Of a stretch of 64,000 nt of DNA, positions 9,315 to 17,760 are shown one piece after another; position 1 is the stretch's first letter, and each line of letters begins with the position of its first letter. This stretch comes from an uncultured Pleomorphomonas sp. GTDB taxonomy: Bacteria > Pseudomonadota > Alphaproteobacteria > Rhizobiales > Pleomorphomonadaceae. A program made the position numbers and the translations under genes. The notes under the pieces were generated by a model. It did not search any database, had not been told where the DNA came from, and saw only the letters and a list, made by a program, of their open reading frames with translations. The stretch covers positions 27,797 to 91,796 of the forward strand of contig CALMMQ010000047.1 in NCBI GenBank assembly GCA_937868725.1, written 5' to 3'.

Positions 9315-12300
9315 GGCGCGGCGGCTCCGATCTTCAGGGTCTTGATTTCAAAGGGTTTGAACGTCAGCGTCACGACGCCGTGCCGCGCGGCAAGCGGCTT
9401 GTCGCCGGCCTCGAGGAGATCGGTCTCGGCCACCGGCGAGGCGCTCGCCAGTTTGGCGGTCGCCTGACGGCCGCGCGCCTCGAACAGGCGAACGATCAGG
9501 CCATCGCCGGCCTCGGCCGGCTTGACCGCCTCGACGACGATGCCGTCGCCCTCAAGCGTCACAGGCGGCGACAGCGCCGCGGTGGCTGGCGCGCCAGAAC
9601 CGACCAAGCGCAGCGGCATGTTGAAGTCCTCGGCCGCCGCGATCACCCGACCACCGTCGCGGGCAAAGCCGCCGTGCGGCATCACGGCGTAACGGCAGCG
9701 GTGTTCACCCTGATCGGCATCCGGCCAGGGATCGACTGGCGATTTCAGCAGCGTCAGACGCAGGCGGTTGCCACGGGCGTCGTAGCCGTACTTGCAGTCG
9801 TTGAGCAGGGCGACGCCAAAGTCGGCCTCGGAGAGATCGACCCAGCGCTGCATCGACGTCTCGAAGCGGGCGGCATCCCAGCCGGTGTTGGCGTGGGTTG
9901 GCCGGCGGACGTGGCCGAACTGGATTTCGGCCCGGCTGTCGGCGGCAGCAAGCGCCAGCGGCAGGTGCACCTTCACCAGCGTGGCGTGCTCGTGCCAGTC
10001 GATGCAGCAATCGACCTCCAGCCGGTCGGCGCCGACCGCGAGCGACAGCACCTCGACGATGCGCGAGTGCTCGTAAACCCATTCGAGACGGATGGCGGCG
10101 CGCAGCGGCCCCGTCTCCACCACCTCGGCGGCGACGAGCTCGTCGATCTCCCAGGCCTGATCCTCGAAGCTGCGGTCGATGTCCCAGGCGTCGAAGGCCG
10201 GTGGCATGTCGCGATAGGCGACGAGACGGTTGCCGACCTCGCCCGCCGGCAGCAGCTGGCGTTCGGCCTGCTTGTCGTAGAACGAGGCGATGCGGCCGCG
10301 ATCGTCGAGGGTGATGCGCAGCCGGTCGTTTTCGAGACTGATGGTCGTCGCCGTCGGCGTCGGCGCGGCGGCCGGCACGGCAACGAGCGGCGCCAAGGTC
10401 AGGCCGGGCACCGGGGCGGCGGCGATGAGCCAGGCCGGGCGGCCGTCGGCACCGACGATGGGCTGCGCCTCCGGCCGTTCGGGCACGACGACGAGGCCGC
10501 CGCGCGACCGGCCCGAGGCGTTGAGCAACAGCGCGCCGCCGAAGGCCGCCAGCAAGCGGGCCTCCAGCGCCGCTGCCTCGGCGAACAGGCGGGCGAACTC
10601 GGCATCGCTGTCGTCATAGACGGCACCGATGGACGAGCCCGGCAGGATGTCGTGGAACTGGTTGAGCAGCAGGATATCCCAGAGCGCCTCAAGTTCGGCG
10701 CGGCAGTCGGCGCCGACGAGACAGGCGAGCAGGTCGAGCTCGCGCAGGGCGATCTCGGCCCGGCGATTGTGGCGTTTGACCTTGGCAACCGAGGTCAGGG
10801 TGCCGCGGTGAAATTCGAGGTAGAGTTCGCCGACCCAGACCGGGAAGCATTCGGGGCTGGCAGCCATGCGGGCAGCCAGGCGGGCAAAATAGTCGCCGAG
10901 CGCGCCCTGCCGGACGCGTGGACTGCCGGGAATGCCGCGCTCGAAACGGCGCAGCGTCTCGATCATGGCACGCGTCGGACCGCCGCCGCCATCGCCGTGG
11001 CCATAGATCATGAACAGCTCGGGCATGGCGGCCTTGTCGGCGTGGCGCTTGTAGGTACCGAGCACGTGCGAGGCTCTGAGATCGGCGCAATAGGTGGTCT
11101 CGATGCCGTCGTATTCGTAGGTCTGGGTGGTGACGAAGCTGGCCGGCCGGCGCGTGCCGTCGATGCCTTCCCAGAAGAAGGTGTCGTGCGGCATGCGGTT
11201 GGTGTCGTTCCAGCTGAGCTTGTGCGTGACGAAGGTCTCGAGGCCGGCCAGCGCCATCAGCTGCGGCAGGGCAGCGGAATAGCCGAACGTGTCCGGTAGC
11301 CACATCAGCCGGGGCCGCACGCCGAACGTCCGCTGGTGATAGTGCACGCCCTTGAGGATATGGCGGACCAGCGCCTCGCCACCGGCGATATTGACGTCCG
11401 GTTCCAGCCACAGCGCCCCTTCGATCTCGAACTGACCGCCGGCCACTTTGGCCCTGAGCCGCTCGAACAGCTCGGGGTAGTCGGTGGCCAGCCAGTCGAA
11501 CAGGACGCACTGGTTGTACATGAAGCGATAGTCGGGACACTCGTCCATCAGCTGCAATGCGGTCGCCATGGAACGGGCCATCTTGCGCCGGCTTTCCCGC
11601 GTCCGCCACAGCCAGGCAACGTCGATATGGGTGTGGCCGGCGGCGATGATGGTCGGCCGGTCGGCTGCGCCGGCGTCGTCATAAAGGCCGGCGGCGATGC
11701 CTTGCGCCGCCGCCAGGCTGGCGGCGAAACGCTCTGGCCGGCCAGGGCGGAAATCGACAGCGTCGAGCGCCGCCTCGACGTGGTTGACGATGGCCACCGC
11801 CCTGAAATCGTCGGGCTTCAGCAGGCGGGCGACGTCGAGCGGCACCTTGAGGTCGAAGTACAGCGCCTGAGCCAAGGGATCCTCGACGACGAGGGTCAGA
11901 GCAAAGCCGAGCTGGCGGCGGTTCTCGATGGTGCCAGCCTCGATGGCGATGGCATAGCGTCGCCCCGCCACCGCCGCCTCGTCGAGCAGCACGGTACGAT
12001 GGTTGCCGTCAGCCCCCTGGACGAGGCGACCGTCGACAAACACCAGGCATTGCGGATCGGAGCGGCCATAAGTGTTGCCGAACGCCGCCTCGATGCGCAC
12101 GTGCAGGCGCCGGCCAGAGGCCGCCGCCGGCACGATCACCTCGCCGCGAAACCAGAAATAGCCCTCCGGCTCGCCCCAGACGAGATCGGCGTCGACCGGT
12201 CGCCAGTCGGCAAGGCCGCCCGCCGACTCGATGCGTTCGTCGGGCGTGGCGCGGCGGAAGGTCAGCGGCAGATCGGCGGTGACAGGGGTGAAGATCCGGC

Positions 12301-12346
12301 CCGACAATTCGGCGAGCAGGCGGTCGAGTTTGGCGATGCGCTTCAT
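9311..12346 (-). CDS. Alpha-mannosidase, glycoside hydrolase family 38
   Basis: The 1011-residue product has the length and motif order of GH38 alpha-mannosidases. The zinc-binding site is seen in AAGHTHIDVAWLW (about 236-248) and the catalytic aspartate in WLPDTFGYS (Asp352). A jelly-roll-like accessory region fills about residues 50-150, and beta-sandwich domains follow the catalytic and helical-bundle parts. It hydrolyses alpha-mannosyl residues from oligosaccharides. No signal peptide is visible, so it should act in the cytoplasm on imported substrate. The start is supported by GGGAG 9 bp upstream. The gene is divergent from the lacI-type gene, only 59 bp apart, and heads a two-gene unit with the PHP protein. 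Confidence 0.92.
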   Translation of the reverse strand: MKRIAKLDRLLAELSGRIFTPVTADLPLTFRRATPDERIESAGGLADWRPVDADLVWGEPEGYFWFRGEVIVPAAASGRRLHVRIEAAFGNTYGRSDPQCLVFVDGRLVQGADGNHRTVLLDEAAVAGRRYAIAIEAGTIENRRQLGFALTLVVEDPLAQALYFDLKVPLDVARLLKPDDFRAVAIVNHVEAALDAVDFRPGRPERFAASLAAAQGIAAGLYDDAGAADRPTIIAAGHTHIDVAWLWRTRESRRKMARSMATALQLMDECPDYRFMYNQCVLFDWLATDYPELFERLRAKVAGGQFEIEGALWLEPDVNIAGGEALVRHILKGVHYHQRTFGVRPRLMWLPDTFGYSAALPQLMALAGLETFVTHKLSWNDTNRMPHDTFFWEGIDGTRRPASFVTTQTYEYDGIETTYCADLRASHVLGTYKRHADKAAMPELFMIYGHGDGGGGPTRAMIETLRRFERGIPGSPRVRQGALGDYFARLAARMAASPECFPVWVGELYLEFHRGTLTSVAKVKRHNRRAEIALRELDLLACLVGADCRAELEALWDILLLNQFHDILPGSSIGAVYDDSDAEFARLFAEAAALEARLLAAFGGALLLNASGRSRGGLVVVPERPEAQPIVGADGRPAWLIAAAPVPGLTLAPLVAVPAAAPTPTATTISLENDRLRITLDDRGRIASFYDKQAERQLLPAGEVGNRLVAYRDMPPAFDAWDIDRSFEDQAWEIDELVAAEVVETGPLRAAIRLEWVYEHSRIVEVLSLAVGADRLEVDCCIDWHEHATLVKVHLPLALAAADSRAEIQFGHVRRPTHANTGWDAARFETSMQRWVDLSEADFGVALLNDCKYGYDARGNRLRLTLLKSPVDPWPDADQGEHRCRYAVMPHGGFARDGGRVIAAAEDFNMPLRLVGSGAPATAALSPPVTLEGDGIVVEAVKPAEAGDGLIVRLFEARGRQATAKLASASPVAETDLLEAGDKPLAARHGVVTLTFKPFEIKTLKIGAAAP

Positions 12347-12405
12347 TCGTTGCTCCCGTGGCGAATCCTACATATACCGGACGGATCGAAGAGGTGGGCA
12401 CGTCG

Positions 12406-13443
12406 ATGAAGGCCGGGGTCAAGGAAATCGCCAAACAGGCTGGCGTCGCCATTTCCACTGTCAGCCACGTCCTCAACGGCACGGCGCCGCTCAGCAAGGA
12501 CGTGCGCGACCGCGTGCTGCAAGCCGCCCGCCAGCTCGGCTATCTCGAACAGCGGCGGGTGCGGGCGTCGATCTCGGCGCTCACCGACGTGGTGCTGGCC
12601 ATCGCCGAGGACGCGACACCGCAGATCGACACCAACATGTTCACGGTGGCGATCCTCAACAGCCTGCGCCAGGAGTGCGACCGCCGCTCCATCCGCCTCA
12701 TCCCGGCCGTCGGCGTCGGACAGAAGGTCGACGTCGCCGCCGTACGCGACATTCTCAAGGCCGAAACGCCGCAAGGGCTGATCCTCTACACCGACGACCG
12801 GCCGGAACTGATCCAGGCCGTCGCCGGCCTCGGGGTACCGACGGTGCTGATCAACGGCGAAGACCCGACCATGTCGGTCGACAGCGTCGTGCCGGCCAAC
12901 CGCTTCGCCGGCTTGCAGGCGACGCGTCACCTGCTCCAGCTCGGCCACCGCAACATCCTGCACATGACCTGGCACCGGCGCCAGACCATCCGCCGTCGTC
13001 TCGAAGGCTTCATGGACGCTTTCCGCGAGGTCAACCTGCCGCTGCCGGCCGACGCCATCATCGAGGCGGACAGCTTTGAGCCCGAACACGCCGAACAGCT
13101 GATCGACCGGCTGATGGCCCGCGACGGCGGCCTGCGCGGCGCCACCGCCATCTTCTGCGCCTCCGACAATCTGGCGCTCGGCACGCTGCGGGCGCTCGAA
13201 CGCCACGGCGTCGGCGTGCCTGACGACGTGTCGGTGATCGGCTTTGACGACATCATGCTGGGCGAGCTGTCGCGGCCGCCGCTGACCACCATCCATGTCC
13301 CCCTCGATCAACTGGGACCGGCGGCCCTCGGTCTCATCGAACAGCGCATCCTGGCCAACTCGCCGACACGCGCCGCCATGCGGGTGGAACTGGGCTGCCG
13401 GCTGATCCAGCGCGCCACCGTCCGCTCGCTCAACGGCGCCTGA
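12406..13443 (+). CDS. LacI-family transcriptional regulator
   Basis: The product (345 residues) starts with a LacI-type helix-turn-helix, VKEIAKQAGVAISTVSHVLN, and continues into a periplasmic-binding-like sensor domain (about 60-340) with DDVSVIGFDDIMLGELSRPP. The frame is open 16 codons earlier from a GTG, but the HTH and the Shine-Dalgarno GAGGTG 9 bp upstream select the ATG at 12406. The hinge helix usually read as PNxxARxL is not conserved here (YLEQRRVRASIS). It probably controls the surrounding glycan genes with an oligosaccharide as inducer. Its 3' end overlaps the convergent GH88/GH105 gene by 14 bp. Confidence 0.92.
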   Translation: MKAGVKEIAKQAGVAISTVSHVLNGTAPLSKDVRDRVLQAARQLGYLEQRRVRASISALTDVVLAIAEDATPQIDTNMFTVAILNSLRQECDRRSIRLIPAVGVGQKVDVAAVRDILKAETPQGLILYTDDRPELIQAVAGLGVPTVLINGEDPTMSVDSVVPANRFAGLQATRHLLQLGHRNILHMTWHRRQTIRRRLEGFMDAFREVNLPLPADAIIEADSFEPEHAEQLIDRLMARDGGLRGATAIFCASDNLALGTLRALERHGVGVPDDVSVIGFDDIMLGELSRPPLTTIHVPLDQLGPAALGLIEQRILANSPTRAAMRVELGCRLIQRATVRSLNGA

Positions 13444-14512
13444 CGGCATCGCCGGCCCGGAGCAGCTCGACGAGCAGCAGCATGACCAGCGCCTGGCCGT
13501 AGGGCGCGGCGACGTTGCCGATGGCCTTGTAGAACTCCAGCGAATGGCCCATGGCGGTGCCGTCCGACACTTCGAGCACGATGCCATCGGCATCGATGCG
13601 CTGCAGCACGGCAGCGATGGCCCGATCGGCGGTGTCGCGATAGTCGGCCGGAATGAGGCCGCCGTCGATGCCGCGCAGGATGCCGTAAGCAAAGCCGGCG
13701 GTGGCCGACGCTTCGACCGGCGAAGTGGGGTCGACGAGCAGCGTCGTCCACATGCCGTCGGGACGCTGCAGCGCGGCAAGACTCGCGACTTGGGCGGAAT
13801 AGACGCGCTTGAGATAGCGGCGGGCCGGCTCGGGCACGTCCGGCACCAGTTCCAGCAACTCGGGAATGGCGACGGTGATCCAGGCGTTGCCCCGGCCCCA
13901 GAAGGCCTTGGCGAAATTGTGCCGGCCGTTGAACGTCCAGCCGTGATACCAGAGGCCGGTGGCCGGGTCGGAGAGATAGCGGCTGTGGACGAGGAACTGG
14001 TAGGTCGCTTCCTCGATCCAGTCGCGGCGGCCGAGCGCCCGGCCGGCGCGGGCCAGGAACAGGCCGGCCATGAACAGCGTGTCGTCCCAGAGTTCGCCGT
14101 CGTTGAGGCGCTCCTTGACGACGTGCTGAAAACCGCCGTCCTCGGTCTTGGGCAGGCTCTGCACCAGCCAGTCGGCCCAATCGGCGACCAGGGCCCGGAA
14201 GGCCGGACGATCGACGTGGTCGATGAGCATGACCAGCGGCAGCATCGGCGCCGTCGAGTTGATCTGGCGCGGCGGCAGGCCGCGACCGATCTGCCAGTCG
14301 TACCAATCGACGAGGGCGTCGATGGCGGCGGCATTGCCGGTCAGCACCGCCTGCTTGTAGAAGCCGTAGAGGCCGACGCCGACCTCCCAGTCCCATTCCT
14401 CGAACTGGATGCGGGCGCCGCCGCCGGCCACCGTTTCGCCGATGCCCTTGAGGCGGCACAACCCGTCGGCAACTTTTCCCAGAGTGTCGGAAATCTGATC
14501 GACAGCCAGCAT
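13430..14512 (-). CDS. GH88/GH105-family unsaturated uronyl hydrolase-like protein
   Basis: This 360-residue protein has the (alpha/alpha)6-barrel pattern of the GH88/GH105 group (YteR-like). Visible landmarks are the N-terminal WDWEVGVGLYGFYKQ, the active-site segment WDDTLFMAGLFLARAG, and YHGWTFNGRHNFAKAFWGRGNAW. Known members remove 4,5-unsaturated glucuronyl or galacturonyl residues left by polysaccharide lyases, by hydrating the double bond. No signal peptide is seen. The gene follows the large unrecognised gene by 4 bp and is certainly in its operon. The exact sugar substrate cannot be told from sequence. Confidence 0.82.
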   Translation of the reverse strand: MLAVDQISDTLGKVADGLCRLKGIGETVAGGGARIQFEEWDWEVGVGLYGFYKQAVLTGNAAAIDALVDWYDWQIGRGLPPRQINSTAPMLPLVMLIDHVDRPAFRALVADWADWLVQSLPKTEDGGFQHVVKERLNDGELWDDTLFMAGLFLARAGRALGRRDWIEEATYQFLVHSRYLSDPATGLWYHGWTFNGRHNFAKAFWGRGNAWITVAIPELLELVPDVPEPARRYLKRVYSAQVASLAALQRPDGMWTTLLVDPTSPVEASATAGFAYGILRGIDGGLIPADYRDTADRAIAAVLQRIDADGIVLEVSDGTAMGHSLEFYKAIGNVAAPYGQALVMLLLVELLRAGDAVRRR

Positions 14513-14516
14513 GTTG

Positions 14517-17057
14517 TCACTTTCCCGAAGCGAGGAAGGGGTGAAGGGGCGAAATCTGCGGCCGGGCGCTGTGGAAGGTCAGCGTCGGCACCGGCGAGAG
14601 GTGGCGGAACGGCATCGCCTCGCCACCGAGGCTGAGCCCCGCCTGATAGTCGAGGGCCAGAACCGGCCGATCGGGCAGATCAAGCGCGAGGCGCCGCGCC
14701 GCGGCATCGAAGGTGACGGTCGCGGTGGCGAGCCGGGCGGCCAGCGCCTCGAAGTCCTGACCGACAGCGACGATCCAGCCGTTGTTCCGGCCGGGCGAAC
14801 GCACCTCGCAGCCGGCGGTCGAGCCGGTGGTGACGAGGTCGAGCCCGTTGGCGGCGTAGAGCGCCGCCGCGCCAAGGCCGGAGCGAACGAGCAGCCAATC
14901 GCCGACCCGCCGCACCTCGTCCATGCCGTCGCGGCCATAATAGGCATGCGTCCAGCCAATCCGGTCATCACCGAGGTCGAAGACCAGCATCGACACGTCG
15001 AGCAGCTGGCCGACGCGCGGCAGCACGCCGTTGCCGGCCCAGAACGACGGCCGGTGCGAGCCGGACGGGTCTTCCTCGCCGGGGTGATTGACCCAGAGCC
15101 GGGCCAGCGGATGGCCGGACAGCTGCACGTCGACGACGTGCTGCTGATGGCCGTGGCGGCCGGTGGCGTGATCGACCACCGACGACAACTGCGCGTGGCG
15201 CGAGCGATAGACGACGAGGCGGGCGGTGTGGTCGAGCCCCTGGGTGTAGCGGGCCTCCAGCGATTGCCCCTCGCCGGGATCGGCGAAGGCCAACGCGCTC
15301 GCCGGCGGCCGGTAATCGGAAGCGGCGAGCAGCGGCGGCGCCGTGACGCCGCGATTGAGCCAACCGGAGCCGAAGGCGATGCGGACAATCGACACCAGTT
15401 CGGTGAGCGGACCGCCGAGCAGTTCCTTGTTGTAGGCCCGCCCCTGCGAGCCGCCGGGCACGCCGGCCATGGTGTGCAGCGCCACCATCTGGCAGATGCG
15501 GTCGAGTAGGCCGCTGGCGCGGGTGGCGAGCGACGCCTCGCCGAGATGATGCAGGCCGAGCAGGCCGAGAAAATCGATGGGGTAGTAGGCCGACGAGTTC
15601 CACTCGGCGAGACCTTCGACCTCGATCGAATCGAACCAGCGGCCGAGCCGCTCGGCGCCGAGACGGGCCTGCTCGGCGCCAAGCCGACCGGAACAGGTGA
15701 AGCGGTCGTCGGGATAGAGCCGGCCGGCGATGTGCTGGGCAACGTGGAAGCACAGCACGTGATTCTCGCTCCAGAACCACATGGCGTCGTTGCCCGGCTC
15801 GTCGACCCAGTAGCGGAAGCCGAGGATGGAGGCGCGGGCGGCGGCGGCGAGGTCGGCCGGCAGCGCCTCGGCGTAGTCGGCGCAGATCCAGATCAGCGGC
15901 ACGATCCAGAAGTCGGCGCAGTCCTCGCGGTGGTCGATGTAATCGAGGGTACGCGCGACGATGCGGCGCAGCATGTCGGCGTCGACGTCGCCGCTCTTCA
16001 GCATGGCGAGGACGCGGCCGATCAGCGGCTGACCGTTACGGGCGAAGAACCGGGACGCCTCCGCCTTGGCGGCGGCGAGGTCGGCGACCGGCGGCCGGGG
16101 CGTCAGCGAGGCGAGAAACGCCGCTTCGATATGGCGCTCGACGCGGGCGTCGCCAACGGCGAAATCGATGGATACCTGGAACATGCCGTCAGGGACCGTG
16201 CCGGCCTCGGTCACCTCGAGGCGCGTAGCGCCGGCCGGCAGGGTCAGCGTGCGGTCGACCAGGGTCCAGCGCTCGTGAACGTGGTTGCCGATGCGCACGC
16301 GCAGCGTCACGTCGACCGGCGCCGGCGCGTCGAAGGCGAGCCCGAACGGCGCGTCGACCGTCAGCCCGGCGGCCGGACGGACGCTTTCGGCCAGAGCACG
16401 CACGGCGTCGACCGTGGTGGCCGGCGCGTCGAACGGCAGGCGGGCGACGAGCGGCGCCGCGTCGAGGTACTCCAGCGCGAAGAACCAGTCGGTGTCGCGT
16501 TCAGCCAGGTCCTCGGTGAAGACGACGAGCTCGTTGCTGCCGGCCCGGAGCGGCAGACGCACCGTTTCGCTGGCCTCGCGATTACGGGTGAACGGCTCGA
16601 AACGGGCAGCCTCGTCACCATTGACGAACAGGCGCACACCGCCGCAGGTGGTGAGGCGGAAGCTAGCGAGGCGGGCGGCATCAGCCTCGAGGATAGTGGC
16701 GGCCCAGGCCGACAGGTGCGTCGGCCGATACCAGAACTCGGAAAAGTCGACCCGGCGGCTCATGGCCGGCAGGCGCAGGCGGGCAAGCGGCCAGTCGCGC
16801 GCCAGCGGCAGCGGTCGCCCGGCCATGTCGGCGCGAAAGGCCTGGCGGCAGGGCAGATCGCCGACACCGACGAAGCCGTTGACGAAGCGATAGTTCTGCG
16901 GGTCGGACGCCAGCGCCGGCGCGCCGGTGAACGGCTGTTCGACGATGTCGGACAGCGCCCAGACGTCCAGCGCTTCACCCGGCGCCACCGTCCGGGCAAA
17001 GCCGGCGGCGCCCGACGCCATCAGTGCATTCGATACGTGAAAATATTTTCTTGCCAT
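14517..17057 (-). CDS. Uncharacterised protein, probable polysaccharide-active toroid
   Basis: I do not recognise this 846-residue protein with confidence. Residues about 90-200 look like a beta-sandwich (WAATILEADAARLASFRLTT, LFVNGDEAARFEPF), and about 370-640 look helical. The segment WFWSENHVLCFHVAQHIAGR and the nearby EWNSSAYYPIDFLGLLGL resemble (alpha/alpha)-toroid carbohydrate-active enzymes such as heparinase-like lyases, and a beta-rich C-terminus follows. No signal peptide is seen. The frame extends to 17156, but MARKYFHV at 17057 is preferred. A GAAAATATTTTC palindrome overlaps its first codons, and three related sites lie upstream. It is transcribed together with the GH88/GH105 gene and divergently from the importer operon. 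Confidence 0.6.
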   Translation of the reverse strand: MARKYFHVSNALMASGAAGFARTVAPGEALDVWALSDIVEQPFTGAPALASDPQNYRFVNGFVGVGDLPCRQAFRADMAGRPLPLARDWPLARLRLPAMSRRVDFSEFWYRPTHLSAWAATILEADAARLASFRLTTCGGVRLFVNGDEAARFEPFTRNREASETVRLPLRAGSNELVVFTEDLAERDTDWFFALEYLDAAPLVARLPFDAPATTVDAVRALAESVRPAAGLTVDAPFGLAFDAPAPVDVTLRVRIGNHVHERWTLVDRTLTLPAGATRLEVTEAGTVPDGMFQVSIDFAVGDARVERHIEAAFLASLTPRPPVADLAAAKAEASRFFARNGQPLIGRVLAMLKSGDVDADMLRRIVARTLDYIDHREDCADFWIVPLIWICADYAEALPADLAAAARASILGFRYWVDEPGNDAMWFWSENHVLCFHVAQHIAGRLYPDDRFTCSGRLGAEQARLGAERLGRWFDSIEVEGLAEWNSSAYYPIDFLGLLGLHHLGEASLATRASGLLDRICQMVALHTMAGVPGGSQGRAYNKELLGGPLTELVSIVRIAFGSGWLNRGVTAPPLLAASDYRPPASALAFADPGEGQSLEARYTQGLDHTARLVVYRSRHAQLSSVVDHATGRHGHQQHVVDVQLSGHPLARLWVNHPGEEDPSGSHRPSFWAGNGVLPRVGQLLDVSMLVFDLGDDRIGWTHAYYGRDGMDEVRRVGDWLLVRSGLGAAALYAANGLDLVTTGSTAGCEVRSPGRNNGWIVAVGQDFEALAARLATATVTFDAAARRLALDLPDRPVLALDYQAGLSLGGEAMPFRHLSPVPTLTFHSARPQISPLHPFLASGK
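17039..17050. promoter_or_regulatory. Palindrome site 1 (putative operator)
   Basis: GAAAATATTTTC is a perfect 12-bp palindrome and matches site 2 exactly. It lies inside the first codons of the leftward gene that starts at 17057, where a bound repressor could block elongation. Confidence 0.55.
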
Positions 17058-17179
17058 GGTGCCTTTTCGCCTGCAAGCGCCGAAGCATCCGATCCTCGCA
17101 GCAGGAATCGATCCAAACCGTCCGGCTGTCAAGCCTGTCGAAAGCGCGGCCGTCATATTGCCTTAGGATGACTGTTTTA

Positions 17180-17191
17180 GAAAATATTTTC
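17180..17191. promoter_or_regulatory. Palindrome site 2 (putative operator)
   Basis: GAAAATATTTTC again, a perfect 12-bp palindrome, 141 bp from site 1. It is followed by AT, giving the shared extension TTTTCAT also seen at sites 3 and 4. It lies 123 bp upstream of the leftward gene start. Confidence 0.6.
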
Positions 17192-17455
17192 ATTGGCCTT
17201 CAAGCACATTTATGCGGACGGCGACGCTCGTCTTTTCCGCCGTCAGCGCGACCAGATACAGACGCCGGTCCAAAAGCACCTCATTGTTTCTACGTCGTTT
17301 TTTGTGAGATTCACCGCAACCGCCGCACTGCGGGCGACATGATCAGCCTATCGCCGCCGCCGTCTACATCGATTAAGGCCGGGAATGCTGCCCGGCGCAT
17401 CACGGATACAAGCGGACAAATGCCCGCATAGACCAACGTCTATGCTGACGCATAT

Positions 17456-17467
17456 AAAAATCTTTTC
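17456..17467. promoter_or_regulatory. Palindrome site 3 (putative operator)
   Basis: AAAAATCTTTTC followed by AT; 10 of 12 positions match sites 1 and 2. It lies 294 bp upstream of the importer operon and 276 bp from site 2. Confidence 0.5.
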
Positions 17468-17575
17468 ATATTGCACCATAGTCCGGACCGCCACATACTC
17501 CCGCCATCGACTAGACATGGACGATCAAGCCGAGCGCGTCGAAACGCGCCATCGCCAGAGGCCGGGAAACATCAT

Positions 17576-17587
17576 AAAAATGTTTTC
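17576..17587. promoter_or_regulatory. Palindrome site 4 (putative operator)
   Basis: AAAAATGTTTTC followed by AT; 10 of 12 positions match sites 1 and 2. It is 120 bp from site 3 and 173 bp upstream of the solute-binding protein start. Confidence 0.5.
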
Positions 17588-17760
17588 ATTAATGGCCCGA
17601 TGTGCGAGCTGGGAAGATGTACAGGTCCGATCCGTCTTCCGGGTGGGAGTGCCCCGGAGGAGGCGCGTTCGGTCATCGTGGCGCTCGACCCGGCAACGGA
17701 GCGGGCGGCTCGTGACTAGGTGAGAGGTTTCTCTACAACAGTCGAGAGAGGAGAACAGTC

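Larger units (their letters stand above)
17058..17760. other. Divergent control region of the glycan locus
   Basis: This 703-bp gap separates the leftward catabolic genes from the rightward importer operon. I see no credible gene in it: the short open frames lack family features and ribosome-binding sites. It is more AT-rich than its surroundings and carries three of the four related palindromes (17180, 17456, 17576), while the fourth overlaps the left gene start. AGAGAGGAGAACAGTC just before 17761 is the ribosome-binding region of the solute-binding protein gene. Confidence 0.7.

Noticed and set aside
17024..17723. Short open frames in the divergent control region
   Set aside because: No ribosome-binding sites, no family features, and they overlap each other and the operator sites.
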